In this document: positions 36,124-45,043 of the stretch, piece by piece
How positions within the stretch are numbered: position 1 is the first letter of the stretch
How the letters are laid out: each line of letters starts with the position of its first letter
From: Marinifilum sp. D737
Lineage (GTDB): Bacteria > Bacteroidota > Bacteroidia > Bacteroidales > Marinifilaceae
Assembly (NCBI RefSeq): GCF_026672275.1
Contig: NZ_JANQCD010000023.1
Span: 18,811-82,810 of the forward strand
Direction of reading: 5' to 3'
Length of the DNA: 64,000 nt
Made by a program: the position numbers and the translations under genes
The notes under the pieces: model-generated
The model's database searches: none
What the model saw: only the letters and a program-made list of their open reading frames with translations
What the model was told of the DNA's origin: nothing

Positions 36124-37200
36124 ATGCAAAATGTTAAATTATTATCATTAGTAATAATTCTTTTATTTGGGAGTATTTTACCATTAAAGGCGCAGTACGA
36201 AAAAGGAGCTGATATGCCACAATACAAAAGGGTAAGAATCCAATCGGCAATGAGTTATGGGCGAAGTGGCAAAGGTTTTCTGGAATTTCCTGGCGGCGAG
36301 AAATATTGGAAGAGAAAAGGAAATCAAATGGATATTTGGACCAAAGATAATAACAGTAATAAATTATTTTATCTGCGCAGGAATGCAGATGGATATTTCT
36401 TTATTCAACCATGCGCATGTAAAGGAAACGTTGACGCCAAAAATGTACCACCTCAAAATGGTACGCCTCTACATTTGTGGGATACTCACGGAAAACCATC
36501 TCAGCATTTCTATTTTAAACATTTAGGAAATGGTAGATATAAGATTTATCATAGAAGTGGAAAAGTAGTATGTCTTAAAGATAATAAAACTGACAGAAAT
36601 GGTAATAAAGTGCACCTTTGGAATGATCACAACGCAATTTCAACCGAATGGTTTATTTTAGATGCGAATACAAATAGACCTATAGTAGTAGATAAAAAAG
36701 TTGGAATAGTAAATAAATCATTAAAAGGATCAAGAGTTGATGAATCTAAAACCTACTATATTCAATCAGCCATGAGTCATGGTAGAGGTAGTAAGGGATT
36801 TTTTGAATTTGGCGGTGCAGATTGGCAGAAAAAAGGAAATCGCGCACAGATTTGGACAAAAGGAAATTCTTCTTCAAATAATAAAATGTTTAAATTTGAA
36901 AAAACGCCTAATGGGGAATTTTATTGGATTAAAGCTGCGAAAAGTGCAAATGGTGTTGTAGATTGTAAAGGAGGAGGTACAAGTAAAGGTACACCGCTAC
37001 ACTTTTGGTCTAAGCACGGTGGTGAATCGCAAAAATTTTATCTAAAAAAATTACCTAACGGTAGTTATAAGATATATCACAAAAGTGGTAAGGTAGTGTG
37101 TTTGCAAAATAATAAAACCGATAATAACGGTAATAAGATACACCTTTGGGACGACCACAATGCAATTACCACAGAATGGTATTTGATACCTGTTCGTTAA
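36124..37200 (+). CDS. Secreted protein with two ricin-type lectin domains
   Basis: A signal peptide (ending PLKAQ, residue ~23) precedes two tandem homologous units of about 150 residues, at about 36-190 and 209-358. Each holds the words IQSAMSxGR, a QxW-like GTPLHxW motif, KIYHxSGKVVCL and HLWxDHNAI. These repeated Leu-Trp and Gln/His-x-Trp motifs fit RICIN beta-trefoil carbohydrate-binding folds. There is no attached catalytic domain, so it would act as a secreted or surface sugar-binding subunit. A terminator follows it. Confidence 0.75.
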   Translation: MQNVKLLSLVIILLFGSILPLKAQYEKGADMPQYKRVRIQSAMSYGRSGKGFLEFPGGEKYWKRKGNQMDIWTKDNNSNKLFYLRRNADGYFFIQPCACKGNVDAKNVPPQNGTPLHLWDTHGKPSQHFYFKHLGNGRYKIYHRSGKVVCLKDNKTDRNGNKVHLWNDHNAISTEWFILDANTNRPIVVDKKVGIVNKSLKGSRVDESKTYYIQSAMSHGRGSKGFFEFGGADWQKKGNRAQIWTKGNSSSNNKMFKFEKTPNGEFYWIKAAKSANGVVDCKGGGTSKGTPLHFWSKHGGESQKFYLKKLPNGSYKIYHKSGKVVCLQNNKTDNNGNKIHLWDDHNAITTEWYLIPVR

Positions 37201-37221
37201 AATAAATTTGTAACTACAAAT

Positions 37222-37273
37222 ACTCAATTCTAATGCTTAGAAGTGTTAGAATTGAGTGTGCTAGTGTTTTTTT
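37222..37273 (+). terminator. Terminator after the lectin gene
   Basis: ACTCAATTCTAA (37222-37233) pairs perfectly with TTAGAATTGAGT (37246-37257), and a run of seven T lies 10 bp later. The next gene begins at 37349, so it may have its own promoter. Confidence 0.75.
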
Positions 37274-37348
37274 ATGAAATTACTGCACTTCCCATTTTAT
37301 CGCTTGCAAGCACTTGAAGATTGCTGGCAATAATATTAAAAATGACAA

Positions 37349-39079
37349 ATGAATAAGCTTAAAATCTTTCTTGTGGCGTTTATGGCCATAGTTTTTAACG
37401 ATACGCTTTTTGCAAACAACCACAATCCAAACTATCCCGAAAATAATTCAATAGCAACTGTTAATGAACAAGTAAATATCGGAAGCAATATTTATACACT
37501 TCAGGGAAATGAAGAGTTTGTTTATGGTAAAATTGGGAAAAACAAAAATGGAGGGATTAAATATACGGTAGCAGTGGTTCGTGTTCCTAATGCAACAAAA
37601 GAAGTATATGAATTTTACGGCCCATATTATGGCCCACGTCCTATTGGAGCGAATTTAAGAAAAGCCAGAACACCAAAGGAATACAATAAGTATGACTATT
37701 ACCTAATATTTAATGGTAAAAAAATAGGCCCATATGATCATATTTATTCTCTTGATAGAGATCCGGATGTCGACAAATGGGTGAGCGAAGATGGCAAGCG
37801 AATTAGCTTTTGCGGCACAAGAGAAAATAAATATTATCCAATTATTGGCAACAACAAAGCCTTTTATTATTGGGGACTAAGTCAGGCACCTGAATATGAT
37901 ACTTATTCTGGTAAATTTGCATACAGTATTCAGTGGTCGCAAAATGATTATCGCATTTACGAAAATGGGATGAATAAAGTAAGTGGGGCAAAAATGGTGA
38001 GTGAACCAGTTTACTCGGAAAGTGGCAAATTGATTTATGCTAGTGCTCCCGAAAAACGTGATGAGATGTATGTTTATGTGGATCACGAACAAAAAAATGG
38101 TCCTTTTAAAATGATTGCGCATAAAGGAATTGGTTTTATTCCAGGAACCGAGCAAATTTATTACAATACATATCAAGAAGTGCGTTGTGGCGAATATGTA
38201 TACAATTGCAAACCAAACGAATCGTTGAATCAGTTCACGGTAAGTCCGAATTATGTGGCATTCTGTATTCTGGATACAAAGACTTCGAGCAATACAGTCT
38301 ACGAATACGATATTGCCAATCAAACTATAAATACGCACGGTCCTTACAAAGGGAATTTATACGTGAAAGAAGCTGGTAGTCAAGTTTATTACAGACATTA
38401 CAATACACAAACGGAACGTTACCAATATTTGGGTATTGACGGTAAAATTCTTTGGAATAAAAAACATCTTACTGGAATTAATGGATTGGTTTATTCGTGT
38501 ATGAGCAATACAGGTGATCTTTATGTTTGTTATGTTGGGGAGGATAAGAAAACTCATGTCGATAAAAATGGCAATGACATGCAAATCAATAACAACATTG
38601 CCAATGTAAATACTCTTCAACCATACGATAATGAAGTTCTGATACATTTGAATGTGGATGCCAAAGTAGCTGCCACCAAACACGAAATCATGTACAAGCA
38701 AAACAAATTGTTTGTAAATGGCGATTTGGATGCAGGACAGATATTTACACTTGAAAATACTTCTGATCTTTTTTACACTCTTCGCATTAAAAAAGGTCCA
38801 AACCACAAATGGAAACTGTATCGAAATAATCAGTTGGTAAATGATGTTGAATACAGTGATATAAAAGAATTTCAGGCATCTCCTGATGGAAGTACTTATG
38901 CTTATATCGATGGAGGCCGATATATTATAGAAAACCGTAGTATGGATTTTTCTAAAAAAGTTTACCTAAATGGGAAAGCCCTGCAAGGAAAGTATGGCGC
39001 ACCGGTTTGGAGCGAAAAATACAATGCCATGTTAAGCATTAAACAGGAAGGAAATCAACTTGTGCTAAGTAAATTGTAA
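37349..39079 (+). CDS. Large secreted protein, possibly beta-propeller, unknown function
   Basis: A signal peptide (to about residue 23, DTLFAN) is followed by 550 residues of repeated beta segments with a 'display of a value' look: NGKKIGPYDHIYSLDRD, QKNGPFKMIAHKGIGFI and LYVKEAGSQVYYRHYN. Aromatic residues and short turns recur about every 40-50 residues, as in irregular propellers. No exact family was recognised. It is the last gene of the secreted cluster and is followed by a repeat and a strong terminator. Confidence 0.6.
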   Translation: MNKLKIFLVAFMAIVFNDTLFANNHNPNYPENNSIATVNEQVNIGSNIYTLQGNEEFVYGKIGKNKNGGIKYTVAVVRVPNATKEVYEFYGPYYGPRPIGANLRKARTPKEYNKYDYYLIFNGKKIGPYDHIYSLDRDPDVDKWVSEDGKRISFCGTRENKYYPIIGNNKAFYYWGLSQAPEYDTYSGKFAYSIQWSQNDYRIYENGMNKVSGAKMVSEPVYSESGKLIYASAPEKRDEMYVYVDHEQKNGPFKMIAHKGIGFIPGTEQIYYNTYQEVRCGEYVYNCKPNESLNQFTVSPNYVAFCILDTKTSSNTVYEYDIANQTINTHGPYKGNLYVKEAGSQVYYRHYNTQTERYQYLGIDGKILWNKKHLTGINGLVYSCMSNTGDLYVCYVGEDKKTHVDKNGNDMQINNNIANVNTLQPYDNEVLIHLNVDAKVAATKHEIMYKQNKLFVNGDLDAGQIFTLENTSDLFYTLRIKKGPNHKWKLYRNNQLVNDVEYSDIKEFQASPDGSTYAYIDGGRYIIENRSMDFSKKVYLNGKALQGKYGAPVWSEKYNAMLSIKQEGNQLVLSKL

Positions 39080-39178
39080 ATAGTAGAAGTATACTTTGTG
39101 GGTTTTATCATGGGAACTTAATAATAAATGGTAAGAATAGGTATTCCATAATTTTCAATGATATATTAATAGTTTTAT

Positions 39179-39264
39179 GAATAAACAGTGCATTTGAATG
39201 AATTGATATAAAATCATAAGTTTTAAATATTCACTTTAATCCTTAATTCATTCGATGTGGATTT
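39179..39264 (+). repeat. ~85-bp intergenic repeat, copy 2
   Basis: Aligns with 35861-35945. It follows the stop of the last secreted-cluster gene by 100 bp. Confidence 0.7.
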
Positions 39265-39281
39265 ATAATTGGTAGTAGAAG

Positions 39282-39314
39282 AACCCCTTCGCCTTTTGGT
39301 GAAGGGGTTTTGTG
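39282..39314 (+). terminator. Strong terminator at the end of the secreted cluster
   Basis: AACCCCTTC (39282-39290) pairs with GAAGGGGTT (39301-39309), followed by TTG and a T-rich end. It marks the right border of the 31.9-39.3 kb cluster. Confidence 0.85.
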
Positions 39315-39329
39315 GGAGGTGACAAATCT

Positions 39330-39388
39330 TTCTCTTAAATTTATCAGAGTAAAATATTTTGATTAAAACTTATTGTTTATAAATTTGG
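39330..39388 (+). promoter_or_regulatory. 59-bp promoter-like repeat, copy A
   Basis: One of three related 59-bp elements (also at 55851 and 63832). Each starts TTCTCTTAAA and ends in TTGTTTATAAATTTG or nearly so. In this copy TTTG (39358-39361) and TAAATTTG (39380-39387) are 18 bp apart, close to the Bacteroidota promoter layout. It lies just after a terminator and 115 bp before the first gene of the small-gene array. Confidence 0.65.
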
Positions 39389-39503
39389 TCGTATATCTAA
39401 CATTCAGTTTGTATAAAAAGGAGAGCTTGAAAAATGTAGATTTATACAAGTGGAAAAGAAAGTTGATAGAGAGTTAATAAGGAAAAGCTAAAAGAATCCA
39501 ATA

Positions 39504-39773
39504 ATGATTTTTTTTTCAATAAAGAGTTTTTTAATTGCTTTTGGCTTGCTTCTATTTGATTTGATCGTTTATCTGTTTCTGAGCTTAATGCTAATGAATT
39601 ATGACGACTTCTATGATGAAAAAAAAGGGGCTTATTGGAGTTTAGATAGTATGAGCTTTTGGCAAAAAGCAAACTATATTGGCTTAAATGTATGGCACTT
39701 GATTAACATGATAGCCATTGGATATGTGATTTATAGACTTGTAAAGGCAATCAAAAATAAGTCCTTAAGCTAA
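39504..39773 (+). CDS. Small membrane protein, unknown
   Basis: The 89-residue protein has two predicted membrane helices (FLIAFGLLLFDLIVYLFLSL and VWHLINMIAIGYVIYRLV) with a tyrosine- and aspartate-rich loop between (MNYDDFYDEKKGAYW). No family was recognised. It is the first gene of the plus-strand array. Confidence 0.55.
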   Translation: MIFFSIKSFLIAFGLLLFDLIVYLFLSLMLMNYDDFYDEKKGAYWSLDSMSFWQKANYIGLNVWHLINMIAIGYVIYRLVKAIKNKSLS

Positions 39774-39828
39774 GTGTTTTAGCTTTTGAACTTCATGCTT
39801 TTTTCAAAAAAAACTTGAGGTATATTAA

Positions 39829-40395
39829 ATGAGTAATTACAATTGGCAGAAAATTTTAGAGAGCAAAGAAAATAAAGATTTGCTTAAAATTATTTGTGAC
39901 AAAAGGCAATACAATGAAGAGGCTCGGCTTGTTGGTGTTGAGATTTTAAAGGCGAGAAAAGTCGAACACGACGCAATTATTCAAGTGGAAAATATAATTG
40001 GTGAGCGTGTACGAAGAAGGCAAAGAGTGTCTAAGATTAAAATTCCAGCGGAACTTTCTTTTGGTTTCGATCATTTTACAAAGCAAAAAAGTTTTAGAAG
40101 AAAACTAAAGCTTTCCACTTTTATTGAATATACCAATCGAGTCATATACGATTTAAATTGGTATGTTTTGGGGAGAGGTGAAAATTACTTCCTGGTAGAA
40201 GATCGTCCGGAAACCTATAGGTGTGAACGACACTTTACAGAAATTAAAATCTCATACATCGATGAAGTTATTTATTGTGAAGGAGAGCAAAATGGTCCAG
40301 GATTATTTTCAGATTATGGCCGCATCAACAATAGAATAATGAAATATATGAACTTCCTTGATGATGTAATAACGAGCTATAGTAAAGAGGCATAA
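39829..40395 (+). CDS. Unknown cytoplasmic protein with N-terminal helical motif
   Basis: The 188-residue protein begins with the helical motif shared with the genes at 1039 and 46992 (ENKDLLKIICDKRQYNEEA, then GVEILKARKVEHDAI). The C-terminal two thirds (RRKLKLSTFIEYTNRVIYDL, then ENYFLVEDRPETYRCERHF) are unassigned. No membrane helix is evident. Confidence 0.55.
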   Translation: MSNYNWQKILESKENKDLLKIICDKRQYNEEARLVGVEILKARKVEHDAIIQVENIIGERVRRRQRVSKIKIPAELSFGFDHFTKQKSFRRKLKLSTFIEYTNRVIYDLNWYVLGRGENYFLVEDRPETYRCERHFTEIKISYIDEVIYCEGEQNGPGLFSDYGRINNRIMKYMNFLDDVITSYSKEA

Positions 40396-40463
40396 TTCTC
40401 CCCTGCGTTCACCCTTTGAATCCCTAAAGGGAACAGTGCGAAGGATACCCCCTTTAGAACCTG

Positions 40464-40479
40464 TCCCGAGAATTCGGGA
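40464..40479. repeat. TCCCGA/TCGGGA hairpin
   Basis: TCCCGA pairs with TCGGGA around GAAT, flanked by CCTG and GGCTGGG. It is similar to the hairpin at 34806. It stands between genes at 40395 and 40511 without a T-tail. Confidence 0.5.
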
Positions 40480-40510
40480 GGCTGGGATATTTAATTGAAA
40501 ACTAAATTAA

Positions 40511-41005
40511 ATGACAAAGAAACTATTATTAGTATTACTATTCTTTATTTTTTGTGAGAATTGCAAAGCACAGCTCGAATTGCACATTCAAGAGTTGAAT
40601 AGTAATAAGAATGCAATTCATCTGGAAATAGAAGTAAAAAACACAAGTCAAAAAGATAGTGTATTGTTTTATTTTCCTCGTGATGAATCTGTTTTTATGT
40701 CGCTTATTAAGCTTGTATTTAAAAGTAAAGAAACAGGTAAGGTACATGAATATTGGCCCAGTGATGAAATTTTAGATATTGATAGCTTATTTGTGACCAA
40801 GAATAATTCGGTACTAATATTACCTGGTTGTACAGGTAAATTTCAACAGGAAGTTAAATTGAAAAGAATATTTCCACACTTGGCAGATTCAAAATATTCA
40901 TTGAGTATGCAATTATCATATGAGGATGAAAATCTGGAATCAGATGTTGGATATGAACTATTTAAGGGAGCAATGAAATCAAATTCAATTGAAATCAACA
41001 GGTAA
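40511..41005 (+). CDS. Small secreted protein, unknown
   Basis: The signal peptide ends ENCKAQ near residue 21. The remaining ~145 residues look like a single immunoglobulin-like beta-sandwich (IHLEIEVKNTSQKDSVLFYF; KFQQEVKLKRIFPHL), similar in outline to the lipoprotein at 330-842. No family name was recognised. Its stop is 4 bp before the next start. Confidence 0.55.
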   Translation: MTKKLLLVLLFFIFCENCKAQLELHIQELNSNKNAIHLEIEVKNTSQKDSVLFYFPRDESVFMSLIKLVFKSKETGKVHEYWPSDEILDIDSLFVTKNNSVLILPGCTGKFQQEVKLKRIFPHLADSKYSLSMQLSYEDENLESDVGYELFKGAMKSNSIEINR

Positions 41006-41009
41006 CAGC

Positions 41010-41597
41010 ATGAATACATTTTTCAATATTCTTTTTAAAACCTCGGATACCTTTGATTATCTGGATGACCAATTTGAAGATCAATTAGAAACGAATGCCA
41101 ACCTTCTTTTTATGTTGGGAGGAGCAGTTGCTGGAATAGATTCCTTCTTTAAAGATTACCATCATTTTCAGGAATATCCAATGATTATTGTCTTTTTAGG
41201 ATTTGTGTTGGCGACTGCAGGGCTTGGTTTGCTAATGGGAAGATATCTGTCTACTTATATTCTGTATGGGATTGGAAAACTTTTAAATGGCAAAGGAAAA
41301 ATTATTGACTTACGAATCGTTGCAGCTTATGCAGTGGTTCCAATCTTTCTGAAGTTACCAGTAATTTTGTATTTAGGCATTACAGGAATGGTGCTGAGTC
41401 CGGAAGGTCATTTGTACTGGATCATCAGTTTGTACTATCTGGTCATATGGTTGTGGACATTAAAGATGATGATTCAAGGGGTAATGAAATTTAATGGATT
41501 TGGATTCATAAAAGGAGTTCTTAATGTTAGTCCATATCTATTATTGGGTGGCATTAGCTTCATTCTAATTGTTAGAAGTGTGATTTCTTCATTTTAA
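41010..41597 (+). CDS. Yip1-family membrane protein
   Basis: The start at MNTFFNILFK (41010) gives 195 residues, avoiding overlap with the previous gene. Five predicted membrane helices (MIIVFLGFVLATAGLGLLMG, VVPIFLKLPVILYLGITGM, WIISLYYLVIWLWTLKM and others) with the amphipathic N-terminus match bacterial YIP1-domain proteins. These are integral inner-membrane proteins of unknown role. The gene follows the secreted protein gene by 4 bp. Confidence 0.7.
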   Translation: MNTFFNILFKTSDTFDYLDDQFEDQLETNANLLFMLGGAVAGIDSFFKDYHHFQEYPMIIVFLGFVLATAGLGLLMGRYLSTYILYGIGKLLNGKGKIIDLRIVAAYAVVPIFLKLPVILYLGITGMVLSPEGHLYWIISLYYLVIWLWTLKMMIQGVMKFNGFGFIKGVLNVSPYLLLGGISFILIVRSVISSF

Positions 41598-41645
41598 TAG
41601 CCAAACAAACTCAAATCACACTTAAAATCATAGAGCAACAAAAAC

Positions 41646-41888
41646 ATGATAAATCACGAAGAAGAAGTAAGGCGCAAAGATTACGAATTGCTAAAAGAAA
41701 TAGCAGGAGATGAAGTGGCAAACAGGTATGCCGGTAAAGAAAATTACAGCATGAGAAGAGCGGGTTTTGCCATTCAGAGATATTCTGTCGTAAACTTTGC
41801 AAAGAGAAGGCCTGTAGATTTTACGATGATCACTATGGTGGTATTGCTACTGGGCTTCATCTTTATTTGGAAATACTTTACTTATTGA
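41646..41888 (+). CDS. Small single-pass membrane protein, unknown
   Basis: The 80-residue protein has a charged helical N-terminus (NHEEEVRRKDYELLKEIAGD) and one C-terminal membrane helix (FTMITMVVLLLGFIFIW). It may be a small regulatory or anchor protein. No family was recognised. Confidence 0.5.
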   Translation: MINHEEEVRRKDYELLKEIAGDEVANRYAGKENYSMRRAGFAIQRYSVVNFAKRRPVDFTMITMVVLLLGFIFIWKYFTY

Positions 41889-41943
41889 ACTGAAAGTTAA
41901 TATTCACAAAAATTCATATCACCTCCAATAAACAAACATCCCA

Positions 41944-42336
41944 ATGCAAAGAAACAGACTCCATTACTTCTTTCTAATTATCCTTACCATTGTTATTGGT
42001 TTGGCCTCAAGGCATTTTTCCAACGATCTACCCGAAATCATAAACTTGGGATTGGGAGATGCCTTATGGGCATTGATGATGTATTGGATGATTGCCTTTG
42101 TTTTTCCTGCAGTAAGTATTAGGAACTTGACCGCATTGGCTTTGAGTGTCTGTTTTTTGGTTGAATTTAGCCAACTGATACAAGTTGATTGGCTCAATAC
42201 ATTGCGCAGCAACAGGTTTGCAGCATTGGTTCTGGGACAAGGCTTTTTATGGTCGGATTTTTTGGCCTATACCATAGGAGTAGTAAGCGGTATGCTCATT
42301 GAGTTGAACTTGATGAGGAGGAGAGTTGCTGCCTAG
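41944..42336 (+). CDS. DUF2809 membrane protein
   Basis: The 130-residue protein opens RNRLHYFFLIILTIVIGLAS and continues with the DUF2809 words LGDALWALMMYW, SVCFLVEFSQLIQ and GFLWSDFLAYTIGV. It has four membrane helices and unknown function. It matches the family's usual length. Confidence 0.85.
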   Translation: MQRNRLHYFFLIILTIVIGLASRHFSNDLPEIINLGLGDALWALMMYWMIAFVFPAVSIRNLTALALSVCFLVEFSQLIQVDWLNTLRSNRFAALVLGQGFLWSDFLAYTIGVVSGMLIELNLMRRRVAA

Positions 42337-42923
42337 CTGATTCATTTGCCTGGGACAAAATTCACCACAGACAAGGGGAAGAGAGAGGAATGACCGCTAC
42401 CCACACAAATAAACTGATCAAACAAAGCTCTGATTTTTCTCTTCGAGGAGAGGGCTAAGATGATATGGAATAGAGGTTGAATTCTATTGGAAAAGAACAG
42501 TCAAACCTAAGTTGTAGTAGGAGTGCCATAGCTTTATTGTACCCAACAATAATTATATAGACTTATTCTGTTTTATGTATGTATATTATTTTACTCCGGT
42601 AATATTATTGTTTGCTATGGGTTTTTCATAAATTTGATAGGCCTGATATTCAAGTCGTGGTACAATTTGCGCAAAGGATCAACAAATGACTGAATCACGG
42701 GATAAAATGATTGAAATAAGAAAAATATTTATAGCTATATCGAGAAGAATTAATATAAAAATTGCCCTTGCTGCCGCACGAATCCCTTCGTGTGGCTCTA
42801 TTTCTAAAGCAAAACCACACGAGAGGACGCGTGCGGTAGCAAGGGGGTGGTTCATAAGGCGGTGTTTGTATATCGCCCTTAAATTTTAGAAAGACCGTTC
42901 ACTCAATTAAAGGATAATGTAAA
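42337..42923. other. 587-bp intergenic region with large hairpins
   Basis: No convincing gene lies here; the 67-codon reading at 42686-42889 runs through a strong hairpin and has low coding character. The end of the region carries the inverted-repeat structure listed at 42765-42882. Confidence 0.5.
42765..42882. repeat. Large two-part hairpin
   Basis: CCCTTGCTGCCGCACG (42765-42780) pairs with CGTGCGGTAGCAAGGG (42830-42845) with one G-T wobble. Inside, CGTGTGG (42789-42795) pairs with CCACACG (42815-42821). Ten bases further, TAAGGCG pairs with CGCC(C)TTA (42855-42882) with one bulged C. The whole lies 42 bp upstream of the CPBP gene. It could be an RNA leader or a recombination site. Confidence 0.6.
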
Positions 42924-43712
42924 ATGAATAAGACAATAAAATTACTAACAACTACAATAATCTCGTTTGGAGCCTATTTTATACTTCATAATTTACTTTT
43001 CTCACAATTAATACAAGCTTTAAATAGTATTTTTAATGTCTACTCGATAAGTTATGTTATAGCTTATATTGCGATTGGAATTCCAATATTTTTGGCAATG
43101 TCTATAATTCACAAGCCCAAAGATTTTTTCCAAAGCATAGGATTAAAGAAAGAAATATCAACAGGACTCATTTTTGCTTTTATATGCATTTTACCCATGC
43201 TGATTGGTTATGCTTTAATTTTCAATTTTAATTTTGAAATAACATTGAAGCAAATAGTAGTTGGAGCATTAGCAGCGGCATTTTTTGAGGAATTGTATTT
43301 TAGAGGTTATTTTTTCGGCCAGATTTATAGGTTTACGCGCTTTGGTTTTACTCTTTCTCTTATTATTCCTTCTTTGATATTTGCTTCAGCACATTTGTAT
43401 CAAAGTCAAGAATTATCAACGGTAATAGGTGTTTTTATCACAACGCTTTTAGGCTCTGCATTATTCGCATGGACTTATATTGAATGGGATAATAACCTAT
43501 GGGTTCCAATATTTTTGCATCTATTTATGAATCTGCTTTGGATGTTATTTTCTGCTGGGAATGATGCTTTTGGTGGTCTTTACTCAAATATCTTTCGCAT
43601 TTCAACTATTGCAATGGTTATTATTGGAACAATTATTTACAAAAAGAAAAGGGGATATGGATTAGTGATAAACAAAAAAACGATCTGGATGAAAGACAAT
43701 TATCAAGGGTAA
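42924..43712 (+). CDS. CPBP-family intramembrane metalloprotease
   Basis: The 262-residue multi-pass protein shows all CPBP (CAAX protease/bacteriocin-processing) motifs: FFEELYFRGYFF (EExxxR), the second histidine in LIFASAHLYQ, and FLHLFMNLLW. It sits in the inner membrane and probably cleaves prenylated or transmembrane substrates; some homologues confer bacteriocin self-immunity. It lies alone in the array beside a large hairpin. Confidence 0.88.
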   Translation: MNKTIKLLTTTIISFGAYFILHNLLFSQLIQALNSIFNVYSISYVIAYIAIGIPIFLAMSIIHKPKDFFQSIGLKKEISTGLIFAFICILPMLIGYALIFNFNFEITLKQIVVGALAAAFFEELYFRGYFFGQIYRFTRFGFTLSLIIPSLIFASAHLYQSQELSTVIGVFITTLLGSALFAWTYIEWDNNLWVPIFLHLFMNLLWMLFSAGNDAFGGLYSNIFRISTIAMVIIGTIIYKKKRGYGLVINKKTIWMKDNYQG

Positions 43713-43763
43713 TATTGCAGATGCACAATCCTATAGTCTTCCATATCTAAAACGGAGAAACAG

Positions 43764-44465
43764 ATGAATTACGATAAAAAAAGATATAAGATTTATACTT
43801 GGAAAAACTGGATGATACTCCATTGGATTTTAAATCCAGGATTGGCTATAAACGATTTGATCTTGGGTCAGAAAGTTCCTAAAGTTAGTTTAGAAGATAA
43901 AACGATTGACAAACCAAGAATTGAAAGAACATTTGTTCCCTGTCCTCATTGTCAGGCAATGCATGATGGTAGAACGTGGTCAACACAAAACGGAACTGCA
44001 TTTAAAAATTGGTTCGGACTTTATTGTAAAGAGTGTGGAAATATAATCCCTTGCTTGCCCAATGGGCTTAGTTTTATCATACTTGCCATCACTTTTCCGA
44101 TCTGGGGCTGGTTTAAAGAAAGAATGAAAGCAAAATGGTTAGAAAAACAACCTGCCAGGTTTAACAATATTGATGTAGAGCATATTCCCAATCCATTCGA
44201 CAAAAAGACTTGGGTAGCAACTGGATTAAGTTGGGGCGTTTTTATGTTTCTGATGATGTCAATAATCTTTCCATATTTTGAAGATCAGGAAATTACCTTG
44301 CAATCAATATTAATAGGAATTGTAATATGGAGTATTGGTGGACTAGGATTTGGATATACGATGAAACGATATACAAATAAGAAAATTAAAAAGAGTGATA
44401 AAATACAGCTGCCAATGTTTAAAACAAAACCACTGGAGATTATTTGTGTGATAACAGAGGCCTAA
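43764..44465 (+). CDS. Zinc-ribbon membrane protein, paralogue 1
   Basis: The 233-residue protein starts MNYDKKRYKIYTWKNWM, followed by the four-Cys zinc-ribbon pair FVPCPHCQAMH and YCKECGNIIP. Membrane helices come at about 108-125 (FIILAITFPIWGWF), 160-180 and 185-205. It is closely related to the gene at 56000 along its whole length. The role is unknown; the metal-binding part may face the cytoplasm. Confidence 0.7.
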   Translation: MNYDKKRYKIYTWKNWMILHWILNPGLAINDLILGQKVPKVSLEDKTIDKPRIERTFVPCPHCQAMHDGRTWSTQNGTAFKNWFGLYCKECGNIIPCLPNGLSFIILAITFPIWGWFKERMKAKWLEKQPARFNNIDVEHIPNPFDKKTWVATGLSWGVFMFLMMSIIFPYFEDQEITLQSILIGIVIWSIGGLGFGYTMKRYTNKKIKKSDKIQLPMFKTKPLEIICVITEA

Positions 44466-44492
44466 TTATTCTCATATCAATTAATATCCAAC

Positions 44493-45035
44493 TTGATGAA
44501 AAAATTACTTATAATACTATCAATTATTACGCTAAGCTTTCCTGTTTATAGTCAGGAAAGTGAAGGAAATTTTAAAAATGTAAGAGGAGAAGTCACTTGG
44601 CAAAAAGTATTTGAAAGTGAACTTCAAAAGACTGCCATTAAAGAGTATTTTCAAAATTCAGGTATTTTTAAAGAAATTGAATTTACAGATAATGGTTTAA
44701 CGGGCGAATTGCGACTGTTCGAACCAGACCATAGAGGTGCAGGCTATTCTGTATTCAAAACTCCTGATTTAATTCAGGAATATTATCATACAGCTTTTGT
44801 TTCAATACAGTTTAAAGAATCACGATATCGCGTTACCATCAATAAAATTACTTTGATTAAAAAATATGATAACTCATCAGAAAGTCAAGGAAGTATAGAA
44901 CTTTTGAATGCGCATGCAATTACTAATAAAGGTCTCTTTGGAAGATTATTTATTAAAAATTCAGTACCCATTTACGATTATACTTTCCTGAAAATGTTTG
45001 AGCCTAAAAACATTGGTGGTGATGACGATTGGTAG
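44493..45035 (+). CDS. Secreted protein, possibly DUF4468-like
   Basis: The signal peptide ends FPVYSQ (about residue 21). The remaining 160 residues begin NVRGEVTWQKVFESELQKT and continue IEFTDNGLTGELRLF, then YYHTAFVSIQFKESRYRVTI. The order helix-strand-strand with a terminal repeat recalls the TBP-like fold of DUF4468, but the match is by eye only. The gene lies 27 bp after the zinc-ribbon protein gene. Confidence 0.55.
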   Translation: MMKKLLIILSIITLSFPVYSQESEGNFKNVRGEVTWQKVFESELQKTAIKEYFQNSGIFKEIEFTDNGLTGELRLFEPDHRGAGYSVFKTPDLIQEYYHTAFVSIQFKESRYRVTINKITLIKKYDNSSESQGSIELLNAHAITNKGLFGRLFIKNSVPIYDYTFLKMFEPKNIGGDDDW

Positions 45036-45043
45036 GTTTGAAT

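Noticed and set aside
37349..39079. TolB-like propeller assignment
   Set aside because: Strand-rich repeats are visible, but no TolB or WD40 signature is present, so only a propeller-like character was stated.
42686..42889. 67-codon plus-strand reading before the CPBP gene
   Set aside because: It runs through a strong inverted repeat, its translation is rich in Ile/Arg with no family match, and there is no Shine-Dalgarno site. The reading is better explained by the hairpins.
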